From the NCBI RefSeq assembly GCF_035594125.1, contig NC_087151.1, positions 33,355,193-33,419,192 on the forward strand: a DNA stretch of 64,000 nucleotides, in the 5' to 3' direction. Positions 40,311 through 54,292 of the stretch are shown here, in pieces. The notes beneath the pieces were generated by a model. That model was not told the origin of the DNA and did not search any database. It was given only the letters and a program-made list of their open reading frames with translations. The translations under genes and the position numbers were made by a program. Position 1 is the first letter of the stretch. Each line of letters starts with the position of its first letter. This DNA is from Scylla paramamosain. Taxonomy: Eukaryota > Arthropoda > Malacostraca > Decapoda > Portunidae.

Positions 40311-40905
40311 ACACGCGTCATTGTTTGTGCTTGAGTAAATAGGACTAACCGTCATAACTTTACCGCGGGGAACTTCGTGAAGGTGTGTGGAGCAGAGAAG
40401 GGGACTGGAATGGGATGGGACGGATGCTTCATTGCCAGTGCGGGCGTCAATGATCGTAAGGAAGGAGTCAAACTATAAATTTCTCCCGCAAACTTTGGTG
40501 TATCGAGTATGCATGGACTCCCCCAGCCACTCGTGCACCTCACCTGTCTCGATGAGTGTAAAGAGAGGGGAGCTTATACTCTGCTGCACACTGCTATCTG
40601 ATGCTCTTCACCTCCTCGCCATCTCGACATCTATAAAGTAATCTGTTTCGCCTGTTCCCCTTCTGGCTCTTCCTCCTCCTGCACGGTGGATGGTGCTGGT
40701 ACTGCCTTACCTGCCTTGTTAATCTGGCGTTGTTGTATGTAACCCATCCGTTCCCTGCCTCGCTGCTCAGTGACGGCAGTGGTAGCAGTAGTATATGACG
40801 GTGATTGTGTCAGTGATATTGATGATAGTAAGAAAATATAATTTTTCTAATAATAACTTGTATTCTTTGTTTTTGTTGTTGTGATGGTGATAGTTGTTGT
40901 TATTT
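40311..40905. other. Low-copy sequence, no gene seen
   Basis: Mixed sequence, moderately GC-rich at 40360-40640. No recognised domain. Confidence 0.5.
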
Positions 40906-40906
40906 T

Positions 40907-40928
40907 GTTGATGTTGCTGTTGTTGTTG

Positions 40929-40982
<54 letters not shown>

Positions 40983-40983
40983 G
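40907..40983. repeat. (TTG)n-(CTG)n trinucleotide array
   Basis: TTG units to about 40936 followed by about 14 perfect CTG units (40937-40979). The minus strand reads CAG and could encode glutamine in one frame, but no exon context is visible. Confidence 0.96.
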
Positions 40984-41254
40984 TACTCAGTACTTGAAGA
41001 CATATACAAAAATACAAACTTACATGCATACATACAGACATACATATATACATACAGTAAATAGTACACACATACATACACAAACTCGTATACTGTACAC
41101 AGAAAGATAGACAAACAGCCGAGTGGTCAGACAGACAGACACATAGACACACACCGGCAGAGAAAGAAAATCGGGACAGGGGAAGAGTCAATGAAGTGAG
41201 GCTAATGACCTGAACAAATTTTTTACTTCCCCCTCTCCTGTTTGTTGGACTTCA

Positions 41255-41392
<138 letters not shown>

Positions 41393-42118
41393 TTCTTTCC
41401 GCACGATTTCTAACCTTCAGAGTGTGTGCTTTTGATGACCTTGGTGGTGTGCGGGTCAGAGTGGCAAGAGGAACGTTGTTGGTAATGGTCGTCAGTACTG
41501 ACCCGTAGAATGCATTTGTGCGGTACATTATGGCTCTCTACCTCTAGATATGAAATTTCATTGCAAATCATAATGTCAAGCACCAAATTCCTTATAATTA
41601 TTAAGTAATCAGTCATCTCTGTCTCAAATTTTCGGTATTTATACATAAGGGGCTCAAGAAAGGATCGGCAAATTTTCACTCTGTATAAGAAAATAAGGAA
41701 AGCAGCAAAAAAAGCTATTAGGCCTACACGTGGCAGTCTCTGTGCGAAATCTACCTACCTACATCCACCTATCCTCCTCATCGTATACATTCATGGAGCA
41801 TGAATTTTTAAGCAACTGCTACATGAATACTGCAGATCCACCAATTCAAATTCATCTCAGCATTAAAAATTACTTTGCTTCCTCCAAGTAATATTTTATA
41901 CTGACACCTGCTCTATGCTCCTGTCAGTCTGCCGTCCTCTAAGTGCAGCCACGGTGCAGCGCAGAAGCAGAGACTACTGATCAGGATGCTATGAATCATC
42001 TAAGACCGATAGTAATGAAAGATTGATATAACATATTCTCTATTCTATTTGTTTACTTATTTATTTCCATATTTCCATATCTATTTATTTATTCATTTGT
42101 TTATATCTTCATATTTAC
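41393..42118. other. Low-copy sequence, no gene seen
   Basis: About 725 bp of mixed sequence. No RNA gene or domain recognised. Confidence 0.5.
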
Positions 42119-42255
<137 letters not shown>

Positions 42256-44480
42256 TAATTTTTTTTTTTTTTTTTAGCTTTGTATAGAATTGGTCTATTT
42301 TCATGCTTGGGATATATCCATTTGCTGTCGGTCCAGTTAATTGAGCACGCTGCGATCGTGACTTCATAACCAAACAACTCGTGATTTTTTTTTTTTTTTT
42401 TTTTTAGTCCGGTGGGTGTAGTTACTGAGAGCATTTGAGCTTTTAGTGAAGCTCAAAGAAAAAAAAAGGAAGAGAGGAACAGCATTAGAAAAAAAAGAAA
42501 ATTAAGTCAGCTTTTATTAAAATAGAGGTGACGTGAGGAGGTGGGGATCATCTTTACATAATCTCACGTGTGGCACCAAATATCCCACGACCACCACTGA
42601 CCGGAACCTCGATAATAACACTATAAACCATGACCATCGTGCTCTTTGCCGCCCACTCGCCATCACTAACCATCCCTGTTGCACTAAAAACTAATACTAC
42701 TATGCATTCTTATAGGAAATAGAGAACCATTACTACTATTACCACTACTACTGTCACCACCATTACCGTACACGCTACATCCATTACATTTTGCACGAAA
42801 AACGTGATATCACCATACATTCTCACACCGCTACTACCATCACTATCACCACTACCAACTGCACCTTGCTGACGGACGAGCCACGAGAGGCGTTCATTAT
42901 TCAAGCTTTGCTCCTAAGACTCCATTCGTGGGTTGCGTTTTGGGACACTTAATGAGTTTTGCTGTTTCTAGGCGGAAAATCATATTCATTGCGAGAAGTT
43001 GTTTCTGAACGCATCCATGCAGAAGCCTCCGTGTGTGTGTGTGTGTGTGTGTGTGTAGGCGGAGTATCACCACTTTAGCTAACACTAATATACAAACTAC
43101 TTGTAACTGCCACTAACACTTCCACTCTCAACAATACCACAGTCTGTATTTATCTGTTGCTATTATTTGCATTTTTATACGAATTTATGGAGAGCTTTTT
43201 CTGCAGATACCTTCCTTGGAAGTGTAATCTATAAATTTGTTCAGAGGAGGAGAGACACTGGAGCTTCATGATCTCCTTTAGTTTTGCTTGGAGTGTCTGT
43301 GGTGCATCCTAAAGGCCCATTCATTTCTTGCACAAATAAACGTTAAAGTCTGATACAGCCTATGAAAACTGCTTCAACAGATCCACAATAATTCAGAGAC
43401 ATTGTACTATACTTAACCTTTAATAACATCTGCTTATCTTTCACCATCAAACGAAATGGAGAAATCATATGTTTTCGGGAAGAGAATATCGTTTGGTGCC
43501 CTCCCGTTGCGTTTCGTCATGTGTCGCGCAACCCTACATGGTCCGGTAGGGTTGGCAGGCCTGGTGTTTCGTCAGGTTGGAGCGGCACAGTGAGCGTTGC
43601 GAAATTTGTGATGTGCTGCCGATAACAAGGAGAGGCATGCGAGGGTACGGTGCTGGGCTGTCATACCTAAAAAGTAATGCCATTATATGTAGTGGCGTCA
43701 TATTGTTTCAAACGCAATTTTTTATTGTGGTGGTAGTGGTGGTAGGAGGACGAGAAGAGAGAGGATGGCAATGGAGTGTAATAAAAAATCAAATGGACTC
43801 TTACATATATAATCTCAACATTTTATAAGTCAATCTGGTCTCGTTATAATGAATTAATTGTAGAAAAACTGTCAATCTGCCCTGCCTCCATCCTTCCCTT
43901 CCTGTCTTCCTGCTTCTCATCCCTTTCTTTCTATTTCTTCCTTCTCTCCCCTGTTCTTCCTACATGCCTCCCTGTTACTTTCCTGTTTCTTTCCATATGC
44001 TTCTCCCTCCCTCGCTCCCTTCTTCCCTCTCACTTCTGTTTATCCCTCTTTCTTGTTCATTCGTTCTCTCCTTTCCCTCTTACCAATCTTTCTCCATTCC
44101 TTCGTTCCTCCTGCACCTCATCCTGCATGCGTCCCTCCTGCTATCCTCCCTTCCTCTTTCTGTCTCCACATCCATTCCTGTCTCCCTCTTTCTCCCCCAC
44201 CCTTGGCCAGTCCTCGTGTCATTATCAGAGTGTTGAGAAGTGCCAGCCCACAGAAAGATTACCCGCCATGTCGATATTTCAAGGGCCAGCGAGGACTAAT
44301 GTGATGGGGTTTCATTTGAAGTGCATATTAGGAACGAGAGCCAAAGGATGATTATTAGGGAGGTGGCCTGAAATTATTGCCATTACCGTCACTTGGCATT
44401 CCGTTACGCCACTTGTTTTTTTTTTTTTTTAACTCATTCACGTACAGGATGAGATGTTATCTTGATTTTTTTTCTTCTTT
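42256..44480. other. Low-copy region, no gene recognised
   Basis: About 2.2 kb. T-runs at 42259-42276 and 42387-42406; a degenerate ACTACTACC region 42690-42860; (GT)n 43031-43057; a C/T-rich stretch 43870-44215; and a complex segment 44215-44410. Frames of 60-90 codons have no recognisable content. Confidence 0.45.
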
Positions 44481-44590
44481 TGAGAGAGAGAGAGAGAGAG
44501 AAGTTTAAATGTTAAGCCTTTTTTACATTTCTTTTTGTTCTTGTTCTTCTTTTGCTCTTTATCACCACTGAATGCATATTATTTCTTCTA

Positions 44591-44685
<95 letters not shown>
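44591..44685. repeat. (CT)n microsatellite
   Basis: About 47 CT units. A short (GA)n lies 90 bp upstream (44482-44500). Confidence 0.98.
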
Positions 44686-44688
<3 letters not shown>

Positions 44689-44954
44689 GCATCTTGATAT
44701 TTAGAACAACTAAAGAATATTCCACATCTTCATTTCCTTATCTTTACATGTGTTTTACTTCACAAAGACCTGTAATTTATGTGTCAGTAATCTTGTTATA
44801 CATTTGAAAAGGAAAGAATTTACCCGAAAATCTTAGAGGAGTGAAGAGTGATGTATCATGTGTGTTTTCATTCTTTAAAGCGCAAGTCAAGAAGGATAAC
44901 AGTGTAACACCTGTTGAGTGATGATAGTTGAAAAGTTGTCCATACAAATAAGGA

Positions 44955-44983
44955 GCAACAACAACAACAACAACAACAACAAC
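44955..44983. repeat. (AAC)n microsatellite
   Basis: About nine AAC units. Confidence 0.93.
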
Positions 44984-45649
44984 GCTCCGTTTTGCTATCA
45001 GATATTATCGACTTCATAGTTTTCTTATATAATTTTTAAGCGCCCATTTTTCGTGTTGTGGAAGGAAAGTATAGTCTTTACTTACGGGACCATAAGTGTT
45101 AGATTACGCAACGCTTTACTTTCTTACTCACTTTTTTTTTTTTTTTTTTGTGCTGTTATGTCGGCCTTCACTTACCAGACTAGGGAAGGTTTCCCCTTTC
45201 CACGCGAGATTACAAGGTGAAGTGTGACAGACTTCCGAGAATTAGTGAGCCGCTGTGTTCCCTTCTAGTAGCTGATGACTCGCTCGCAGGGTAGTTTTTA
45301 TGAGTATTGATGATGAAGTGATTGCACCGACGATAAGCGAGGAAGGATCTTTTTTTTTTTTTGTCTTTCCTTTATATTTGTATATATATTAGTTCCAGTG
45401 TTGATTAATGTCTTCGGGGCTTTGTTGTCAGGTGGTGGTGCGTCTTTCTGGAGGATCGGTGGAGGCTAGTGGAGACTGATAGAGATACTAGCGATGGTCT
45501 GTGACTCGCGAGGGAAGGTAATTAAATAGAAAACCGATTATGCTGAGCAAGCCGGATCGCTCTTTTTGTATTTTTAAACAACGAGAACAATATGTAAACA
45601 GTTACGAGGGAAAAGTTTTAACGATGATAATTAGTCAAACTACTTGAAA

Positions 45650-46145
45650 ATGAAAGATGAATATATTTTGTTCCGCGGTATCTTTTCTGTGCATCAAGCC
45701 GCGGCGAGGGGGCACGGTGTAATCAAAGCGATATGACCCTCCACGTGTGTGAAAGGGAGGCGATCTTGTGTGGGGCCTGGAGCAGCCACCACATCAATAT
45801 CTGTTATTGGCACCGGGCTCCTTAATTCACCAGTGTGCGCGTCTGGTTGATTATTACTGTTTTCTACCACTCGCCCGGCCGTGCTCCCCAGACCAGAGTT
45901 ATCCGGAGCAGGTATTACTGCGGTACGTGTCTGCGCGAGAGGTGCTTGACAGCGGTACGTGCGTGAGCCCTGCGATACCCGCCCAGCCTCTCTTTCCACA
46001 AAGCCGTACAATGGAGGCCACGCCAAATGGGCAACATGTAGGCAAATGTAATCCACTCCAGGATGTGTGGAAACCGGTAGAGGTGGGGGGAAGTTTCACT
46101 TTTCTTTTGGCCATCACCAGTTACTGCACCGCTGCCTCTCTTTAG
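45650..46145. other. GC-rich complex island open on both strands
   Basis: About 500 bp of complex sequence with a 120-codon minus frame (45694-46056) and a 125-codon plus frame (45768-46145) overlapping. Neither resembles a family I know. Non-coding words such as ATCAATA near 45795 and CCTTAATTCACC near 45820 are of the type seen in regulatory DNA. Function unassigned. Confidence 0.4.
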
Positions 46146-46465
46146 GTCTTGTGAGTGAAAAAAGATGAGTAATTATTTTATTCTGCCTCTCTCTCCTCTC
46201 TGTCTCTCACTTTCTTCATAGTTGTTCAACTTTGTGTTTTGTTTTCCTGTGCTATTTATGGCAGGTATTGACTAATAACTTTTCCTTTTTCTATTGCTTT
46301 GTAGGTGGTGATTTCGCAAGGTGATAAACCGTCTTTCATGAAGTTTTGCAATTCAGCAGTTTCCATCCCTGATAGATTCCCACCCTTCACTGGAAGAATG
46401 CTTAGTACTCGTAGTGTTGAGGATGCTTTTAGTTTCTATTTTTTTTTCTTTTTACTTGAATGACG

Positions 46466-46511
<46 letters not shown>

Positions 46512-47454
46512 ATTAAGTGCTTTCAATGAAACTCTTTGTTAGTTAATACGTCTGATCAATGGTTAGCTTTTCATTTATCTCTACAGTTCATTTTGTCCTT
46601 GGCCCATGTGAATGTCTAGACTGGCAAGTGGCAGATTCAACGCTCATTTTACAGAAGGAAGGTCTTTTTTTCAGCCGATAGCTTTTATCACTTGATTGGT
46701 GAATTTATTCCGGTCATCCACCACTCGTCTCGCACGTGTCCTGGTCACAGTCCTATGCAGGGTACAGTGCCCTAGCAACTGTGATTCTGTATATTTATGT
46801 ATGCACTTATCAAATCATGTCATTATATTATATTCTTGTAGTATCATTCCATCTTATTTCATTCATCTGTTTCCAGGGAGAGATTTCAAACATTTTCCTC
46901 TCTTTTTCCTTCCAAACCTCCATGCCTCCCACTCCCTTTCTGCCGCGAAAAGATCAAATGTATCCAAGCCGTTGACATGAACAGATAGTGCTGGTTTTCT
47001 TGAATTACTCTGAAGTACTATTGACCCGCGACGGACCTGTGGGAGCTACACACCTGAGACGGCCTCCCTTTCTCTCTCGTTTCCTTCCTTCCTTCCTTCT
47101 TTCTTTCAACCCTTCCATCTCCGTACGTTCCTTCTGTCCACTTCTTTGTCCATCTGTCCTCTCCTCCTCTCAGACGCACCTCTCCGCCCTCCTTCACGCA
47201 CTCGTCCTCCCCACTCACCCCACTTAATCCCTCCGCCTGTGTATACCCTCGCCGTACCCTCGCTCTCCCCTGCTCTCCTCCGTGCCTAAGGGCTTGCTAG
47301 TGCGTAGTCTGATACTATCCTGATTCTCCCGACAAATGGAGCGGCTGATGTTATAGTACAAGGTCGTCTCCTTGTCTCTTGGTACACTGGTAGGTGGCCG
47401 GGGGGTTTGTTTTGTTTATTTCGTTGTGATGTTTGGTTCTGTCATCATCGGTAC

Positions 47455-47455
<1 letters not shown>
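46146..47455. other. Low-copy region, no gene recognised
   Basis: Contains (CT)n at 46469-46509 and a C/T-rich stretch 47060-47290. No domain seen. Confidence 0.45.
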
Positions 47456-47500
<45 letters not shown>

Positions 47501-47612
47501 CTTCTTCTTCTTCTTGTTCTTGTTGTTGTTGTCGTTCTTGTTGTTGTTGTCGTCATCATCTTTATTATAATCGTCGTTGTCGTCATTATCATCCTCATTT
47601 TTGTCATCGTTG

Positions 47613-47666
<54 letters not shown>

Positions 47667-47667
47667 C
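47456..47667. repeat. (TTG)n, (CTT)n and (ATC)n compound array
   Basis: (TTG)n 47458-47499, CTT units to 47515, degenerate TTG/TCG units, then (ATC)n 47615-47666. Confidence 0.95.
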
Positions 47668-48830
47668 CTGCTCTCCACCTCTTTATTGTCTATTTGTCGT
47701 GCCTTTTATCATTTTTTACTTGCTATTCTATTGTTCCAATCTTCCAAATATTATATGTTCTCTACATGACGTCTATCCATATCAATATCTCGTCAGCTTT
47801 AATCTGCTCCCTGTTTCATAACGTTCCTTTCCTATCTCTTCCTAATGACAGGTCAAGAAAAACCAGTAAACTGTGTGATTTCATTTATTAAGAACGTGTA
47901 TGGGGTTTTTGTTGTTTGTAATGCAGAAGGTGCGATGTATTCCCTCTCGCAGTGCAGTCGTGGGTAGAGAATAACTTAACTCCGCAAACTTTAACGTGTT
48001 TTGCGTCTTCCCTCTATCTTAAGTCCTCTCATCTACTAAAAATCTATCAACAGTCAGGTCACGTAAGGAGACTCAACAGATCAGAGGACTTTTAAAGGGG
48101 AAAGGATATTGGAAGAGAGTGTGGCACGTTAGTAGACTTCTGACTATTCGTACCGACAGTAACTATACGTACGAGTACATGTGTCGTCCACTTCACATGC
48201 GTCCTGCTCAGCGTTGTTCCTCGCAGTGGTAATGAAAAGCGTACTGGGAAGTGGACGGCCCTCGGCTGGCGTGCAAGTATGGCATGGGTTACGAGTGCGT
48301 CCGTGTGTGTGTCATATAATTCGCCCATCGTGTAATTGCGCCGCGCTCTCTTGCACAATACCACAAGGCCATAAGGAACTAAAGAAGAAGAAGAAAAAAA
48401 TCTATTTACTTTTCCTATATTCCATTTTCGAACCGAGCACTTGTTCCGCTCCAGCCATTATGAAACAGCGAGCGTCATTTGCGACAACAAGAGTTTTACG
48501 CCAGCATTTGATTACGAGAATTATGTACGTGGTGAGTGCAATTGTTGTCGGTAGCTGTTCTTTGTGCATCTGGCAACCCCGGCAAGGCTGTGAGGGAAGG
48601 AGAGGGAGAGAGGATGGGAGGACGAGGGAGACTGGGTATGGTAAGGATAGAGGAGGAGAAGGGTGAGGAGGGAGAGGTCACACAGCCAGGTGTTCAGCAG
48701 GTGTGTCTGGTTCATGTTAATTAATTACCTGTGGTGTTGAGTGTATTAATCCATCCAGTGAAAAAATGGTCTCATTTTTCGGTATAGGTTCTAAACAAGT
48801 GATCGTTGTTATCAGTACTTTTCTGTTTTT
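47668..48830. other. Low-copy region, no gene recognised
   Basis: About 1.2 kb. A 161-codon plus frame (48181-48666) crosses it without recognisable domains; its last third is purine-rich. Treated as unproven. Confidence 0.4.
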
Positions 48831-49033
48831 ATTTATTTATTTATTTATTTCTCTGTTTATTTATCCCCACTTAAATTTGTCTATCTACGAGTATATATCT
48901 ATCTGTTTATCGATCTACTTATCTATCTATCTATCTTTGTTTGTCTCTGTCTCTCTGTCTGTCTGTCTGTCTGGTAATTTATTTATTAACTTATAATTTA
49001 TTCTGTGTGCGTCATCGGTTCCGTGTGTCATTT

Positions 49034-49071
<38 letters not shown>
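48830..49071. repeat. (TTTA)n, (ATCT)n, (GTCT)n and (GT)n stretch
   Basis: TTTA units 48830-48850, ATCT units 48880-48935, GTCT units 48950-48972 and (GT)n 49036-49071, with short unique gaps. Confidence 0.9.
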
Positions 49072-49072
<1 letters not shown>

Positions 49073-51147
49073 CGAATATAGCAGTTGTCAGTGTTAATAA
49101 CAGGCAGTGTCATGCCAATGTTTCCAGTGGTCATGCATGTACTGAACGCCGCCATCACGCGTATTTGCATGGCAGTGGAATAATTTAGTAAGTGGAATAA
49201 TAAGTAAAATAAATAAATTCGTACAGGAAACAATTCGTAAAACAGTACAGTATTTGTAAAACAAGATGAGATCCTCATCCAGCGGTGGTGTTTGTGTGCG
49301 GCGCCACAAACTCTTATGTAATTGGGATGACTGGGATGAATTAAGGGCGGGTACCTCGAGGAATCTTGCTCTGGTGGTAAGGTCTAAACATGTCCTGAGG
49401 TGCGTTGCTCTCCTCGGTGTCATGACGCAGAGGGAGGCAGCGGTGGGATCAAGACCGTGTGGAGTTTAGCCGTGACGTTTACCTCATTGTCCTTGACCTT
49501 TGCATCTGTGATGTGTTTATCTGAAGATTCCTGGCTAGTGTATCTCCGCTGCCCGAGTTTCTTCCCTTGCATGTCACATTGTGTAGGTATTCATCGACCA
49601 TGTGTTTACTGATCACCCACATGTCTGAATGTCTATATTTGTATTTATCTAAGGAAACAGATGAACAAGTAGGCAAATATATAGATAGATGAGTAGAGAT
49701 AAAAAAATAAATAAAGTACTTATCATTATCGTCCCTATCAACTTTTACAACTGTACAGATGTCTCACTTAACCTTTTCCCCGATTTTTGGCACTGTGCCA
49801 GCTTTGCCAGCACACACAACACGCTCATCTTTCATTCTCCCGCCTGGTCTCTCTGTGGTCTACTAACATATCATTATTTTCTCTGCTCATGTATTCAGCA
49901 GACACTGCAGTCCCAAGTTGTTGTGGTGATGATGATAGAACTGCCACGTCAGAAATAGCATTGTACTCATCATAAATGGATGCAGGAGCCGTGAAGCATT
50001 ACTCTCTTCTCTGGGAAAAGAAAATATGAAATGCAGCTTTTCTGCCACGTTGTATAACGTATATGATAGATTCTTGTGTGTTTCTATTGTTTCATGCTAT
50101 CAAAGGGCATATTTATTCCTCCGTTACCGACAACGAAATCTGTGCAGGATTACCTTGATCAGTAGCTAAAATGTTGAGGATCTCAGCAGGTAGTAAAAGT
50201 ATACGTAATTTAATCAGGAAACTCTAAATGAGATGCTGAGATGCTCGCGGCGAGGTGGTTCCATCCCGGAGCATTGTCCTGCCGCTCCTCAGGGATTCAA
50301 GGAAATGTTGAAGTCGTCAGGTCATGAAACTTGTGCTGCATGAGGTAGACCTGCAGGTACACTTTGTAGGCATTCGTCTGTGTGATGAATTCTTCTGTGG
50401 CGGTCCGTGAGTCCACCAGGCAGATGAGGAACACCGAATGCTAATGTATTTAAAGCAAGTTTGAACACTTGGATTATCTAAGGGCGCTGCAACTTAGCGT
50501 AATATTACCTTTTAAAAACGTTAATCTAATTCTACGAGTTATAATTGGGGCGGTTTTAAAATTGACAAAAAGTATGCAGTTGATTATGTAAAGTTTGATT
50601 AATTGCATACTGGCAGTCCCGAGAGTCCTCGTTACGCTGAGGACTGTCTCGGCCCGGTCGCCCCACGCTGCTCAGCCCAGCCCTGCCCTCCTCAGCCCGC
50701 CCTCCGCCACCACCCATTATTCATAGTGACTTTTACATCTCCCTTTCTTCCTTCTAATCTCACAAGAGTCTGCAGCAGATATTTTTCTCCCTTTTTTTCT
50801 AATACTGGTTTGTACATTATTTATGTGTTTGTTCTTCCCACAGTCTCTCACTCTTTGACGCACTACTGAAAAATTATTATTGGTGTTCATCTCTACCAGC
50901 TACTATTTATTTTAACCTTTTCCTTAAGCTGTACTTGCTGAAACTATATTTTTTCTGTGCCTATGACGTCTGTTTTCCTGTCACAAGGGTCAGTGTAGTA
51001 AGAAAAACATCCAGCTAGTGAAGGAAAATAGTAATATATATTACTTTCATCGTTACTTCCAACAAACAGACGCCGTTCCGTAACGAGTGTGAGGAATCCT
51101 AAAGCTAAACTGATTTGCTGGTATTGCACTTCCTTCAGACCTTCTTT

Positions 51148-51150
<3 letters not shown>
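49072..51150. other. Low-copy region, no gene recognised
   Basis: About 2.1 kb without long arrays. GC-richer at 50250-50440 and 50610-50720. No exon, tRNA or element identified. Confidence 0.45.

Positions 51151-51224
<74 letters not shown>
51150..51224. repeat. (GA)n microsatellite
   Basis: About 37 GA units. Confidence 0.98.
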
Positions 51225-51226
<2 letters not shown>

Positions 51227-53530
51227 AATTTTAATTCAAACTTAGGTAATGACACTGCTGAATAGGAAGAAGCCACCTCAGTAGTGATGGCACAAACCCT
51301 CGGTCAGAGCCAAGCCAGCTAGTGTTGCTGCTGTCATCGTGTTGCGTTGTGGTCAAGGTGGGGAAAGCAAAGACGTAAACCTTTTGCCTGATAACTTGCT
51401 TTCACTTACTTTCTCTCGATATTTTTGTTTGATGCATGAATTGTTTGAATAATAATCTTTTAAAATCATATAAATCATATATATATTTAAAATAATCTTT
51501 TTAAAATATGAGGTCGGTGATAAAATGTACCAAATATTAAAGTTTTCAATACACTAAAGTAAGTATTCACTAAGCTCTTCGTTCAATGTATCAATATTTT
51601 TCTTGCAAATAATATTAATATTAAACAATACCTCAATCCTGATATCATTATATACTACCGAGACACACGCACGTACCCTAGAGACACGCGCACACAGGCA
51701 TGGCTCCCGCCAGAGCAACGAAAGCGCACTCATACCAAAGTCACAAAGTAATAATTGAGGTTCTCGTGGCCATAAAAGATAATGTTCACTGAAAATAGTT
51801 CATAATTCCCCTGCAGTTCGATAATGCCTCGTGTAAAAGTGGTGTGTGTATTGTGACGGCGTGCTGATTTGTTCCCGTAGGATTAACACGTGGCGGGGAA
51901 CACTGCACGTCCCTTACTCGTGTAGGTGTGGCCAAATGACAAACAGGTTTTCATTGTGTAACGAAGTAATGAAAACGCTAGTTTATTTCTTACCTAAAAT
52001 ATTATACGTAGGTTATTTTCACATCACGTACATTAAGATGATATGTATCCGTAACCTGATGAACAGTGGGATTACCAAGGCTGCGTGTTGGCATAATACC
52101 AGTCCATTACTTGCTGCTCTACTGATGTTCTATTCTCATTGCTGGAGGTATCTAGAAACTTACTCTAGTGGCTGTATGTGCGCTGACGTACTGTACACGG
52201 CAGGATGAACTGAGTCAGGATGGCGAGTTACGTGGCTTGATTCAATCCCAGTCTTAACTACTGGAGAGGTCTTGTACTGGAATCTTATAAGCTGATGCTA
52301 AAAAAGCACGGCACTTCATCGATTGTGTCACCATGCCGGGAAGGCGACAGTAACGTGCAGCATTATTCTTGATGCGATGTGCACGATTGTATATATGATG
52401 GCGTCCGTTAATGAAATATTGAGTCTTAGGTAAAGAAAAATTATTTTGATTTAATTGTATTTGCTGAAAGTATTGCTTGAATTCATACATTTTGTGGAGG
52501 TGTGTATCAAGGTGCATATTGAGAGGGAAAAATACATCTGTTTAAAGAGTTAAAGAACGTGTAAAACTTGCTCCTAAAACAACAAAGGACCAGATCACCA
52601 ACTGCCTGCAACAGTCAAGAGTGTGAGAGTTGTGCCGCAGCAGGAATATCCTTGAGGCACGAGAGATAAGGATGGACTGAAAGAGTAAAGGATTTATGTA
52701 ACAGTTCTATCGTATAATGTAAATCATACAAGTTAACTGATTCCTCAATGTAATTTACGTTAAGGTATATGTATTTCTTAAATTTCAACAAAAGCTGACC
52801 AGTGAAGTCTGGAAAAAAGAAAAGAAAAGAAAATCCGAATGAAACTAATAAGTATAATAATCATTATGTTTGGTCGCTGTGCACGGCGTGTTGAGCGTGA
52901 TGAGCTACAGTACTATTCTATGTATTTATCTCTATTCAACCAGAAGTGTGGAATTCGTACAGCTGTGTTGGCTTTGGGATATTAATGCAACTGTTCCGAA
53001 TGTAAAATGTACTTTATTGTAAAAACACAAAGCAGAAGCACTCATTATGTATCTCTTTGTATTGCAGGCAGCATGCACATAGTATGGCTGTCTGGTATGC
53101 ATCATGGTCGCGCTGCTGCTGAAATGTGTATACAAATTACAAGTTCAGTGACAAACTTTAATAGCAAGAAGAACCACACTCGTCAGCTGCCATTTCATAT
53201 TTAGCGCCACATGTTCCTTGCTTGTTCATTTGATAAGGAAAAAAAGCCTATTTGTGCATCGCAACATTTTGTATCTATTGATTCAAATTACATGTTAGGT
53301 TAACACATCACTCACTGAATGCCTCTCTAACAGCCCACACATACCTGCTTGCCTTGCCACGGGCACCAAGATAAGGTCACCGAGCCCGCCTGTCACGGCA
53401 CCCGGCGCTCCTGTTACTCTTGTCTCGTTTGCCTGTTTGACATTCAGCTCGAGAAAGTGTATCATTTACTTCTTTGGCAAGATTAGCAGCATATTAAAGT
53501 AGTATGGAAAATATATCAACAGTCAACTGC

Positions 53531-53531
<1 letters not shown>
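51225..53531. other. Longest microsatellite-free stretch, no gene recognised
   Basis: About 2.3 kb of AT-leaning low-copy sequence. A 120-codon plus frame (51846-52208) has no recognisable domain. I see no element or RNA gene. Confidence 0.45.

Positions 53532-53575
<44 letters not shown>
53531..53575. repeat. (GT)n microsatellite
   Basis: About 22 GT units. 53576-54210 after it is complex and GC-richer, with no gene recognised. Confidence 0.97.
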
Positions 53576-53576
<1 letters not shown>

Positions 53577-54209
53577 ATGGGAAAGTGGATGAGTGCATGG
53601 TGGGATCGGATGTGTAGAGAAGACTTCCTTCCTGCCTCCCCGCCTCCTACCTGGTCCTGCCCCTCGTAGTCCTGGGCAAGAGTGACCAGCAGCAGCCCGC
53701 CTCGACTACTCCTCACTGAGGTTTGATTGTTATGTGTTGAGGGAGGGAGAGGGAACGCTGTTTTTGTTTCCGGTACAGAAAGTTGGGATTTGGTTTTGTA
53801 TTGTGTATTCAGTGCGTTGTGCGGGTGAGGTGGGCCTCATGGGCTGGTTCTTGTGGGCGGCGAGGCTTTGATCGGGCTGCCGCAAAACACACTCACCCTC
53901 GAGGCTGATGTCTGTACTTCAGTGGAAACAATGCCCGGAGCAGGAAGCTACAGACACGTCCCTGCGAAAACATGATTCCTTGCTTGTTTACTGTGACCAG
54001 TCATCCTCAAAGGCTGTAATGCGCACTCTGCCACTGTTTCAGGAATCCGCGAATCGCCAGATAAACCGAATATGACGTACACTTTCATTCATTCCCTTAA
54101 AAATACAACAGAAACGAAAGGAGCACTGCAGCATTTAATGGTTACCCTTTACCAAAGAAGAAATAGAGTTTCGAATCTTCTAAATAATCAGGCAGCACAT
54201 ACTCGTATT

Positions 54210-54210
<1 letters not shown>

Positions 54211-54289
<79 letters not shown>

Positions 54290-54292
54290 TGT
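54211..54292. repeat. (GT)n-(GTGC)n array
   Basis: About 30 GT units, then five GTGC units to 54290. A poly-A run follows at 54310-54326. Confidence 0.97.

Noticed and set aside
40767..41114. Poly-glutamine protein on the minus strand
   Set aside because: The Q-run is the CAG array and the flanks are tetranucleotide-like TACA repeats; no exon context.
42387..42406. Poly-T run as another LINE tail
   Set aside because: The adjoining sequence lacks the GGCCAAGGGCA-type tail words.
47372..47821. Valine/isoleucine-rich membrane-like frame
   Set aside because: Translation of TTG, TCG and ATC repeats.
52205..52260. Second tRNA-like promoter (GATTCAATCCC near 52239)
   Set aside because: The B-box match is partial and no A box lies at a suitable distance.
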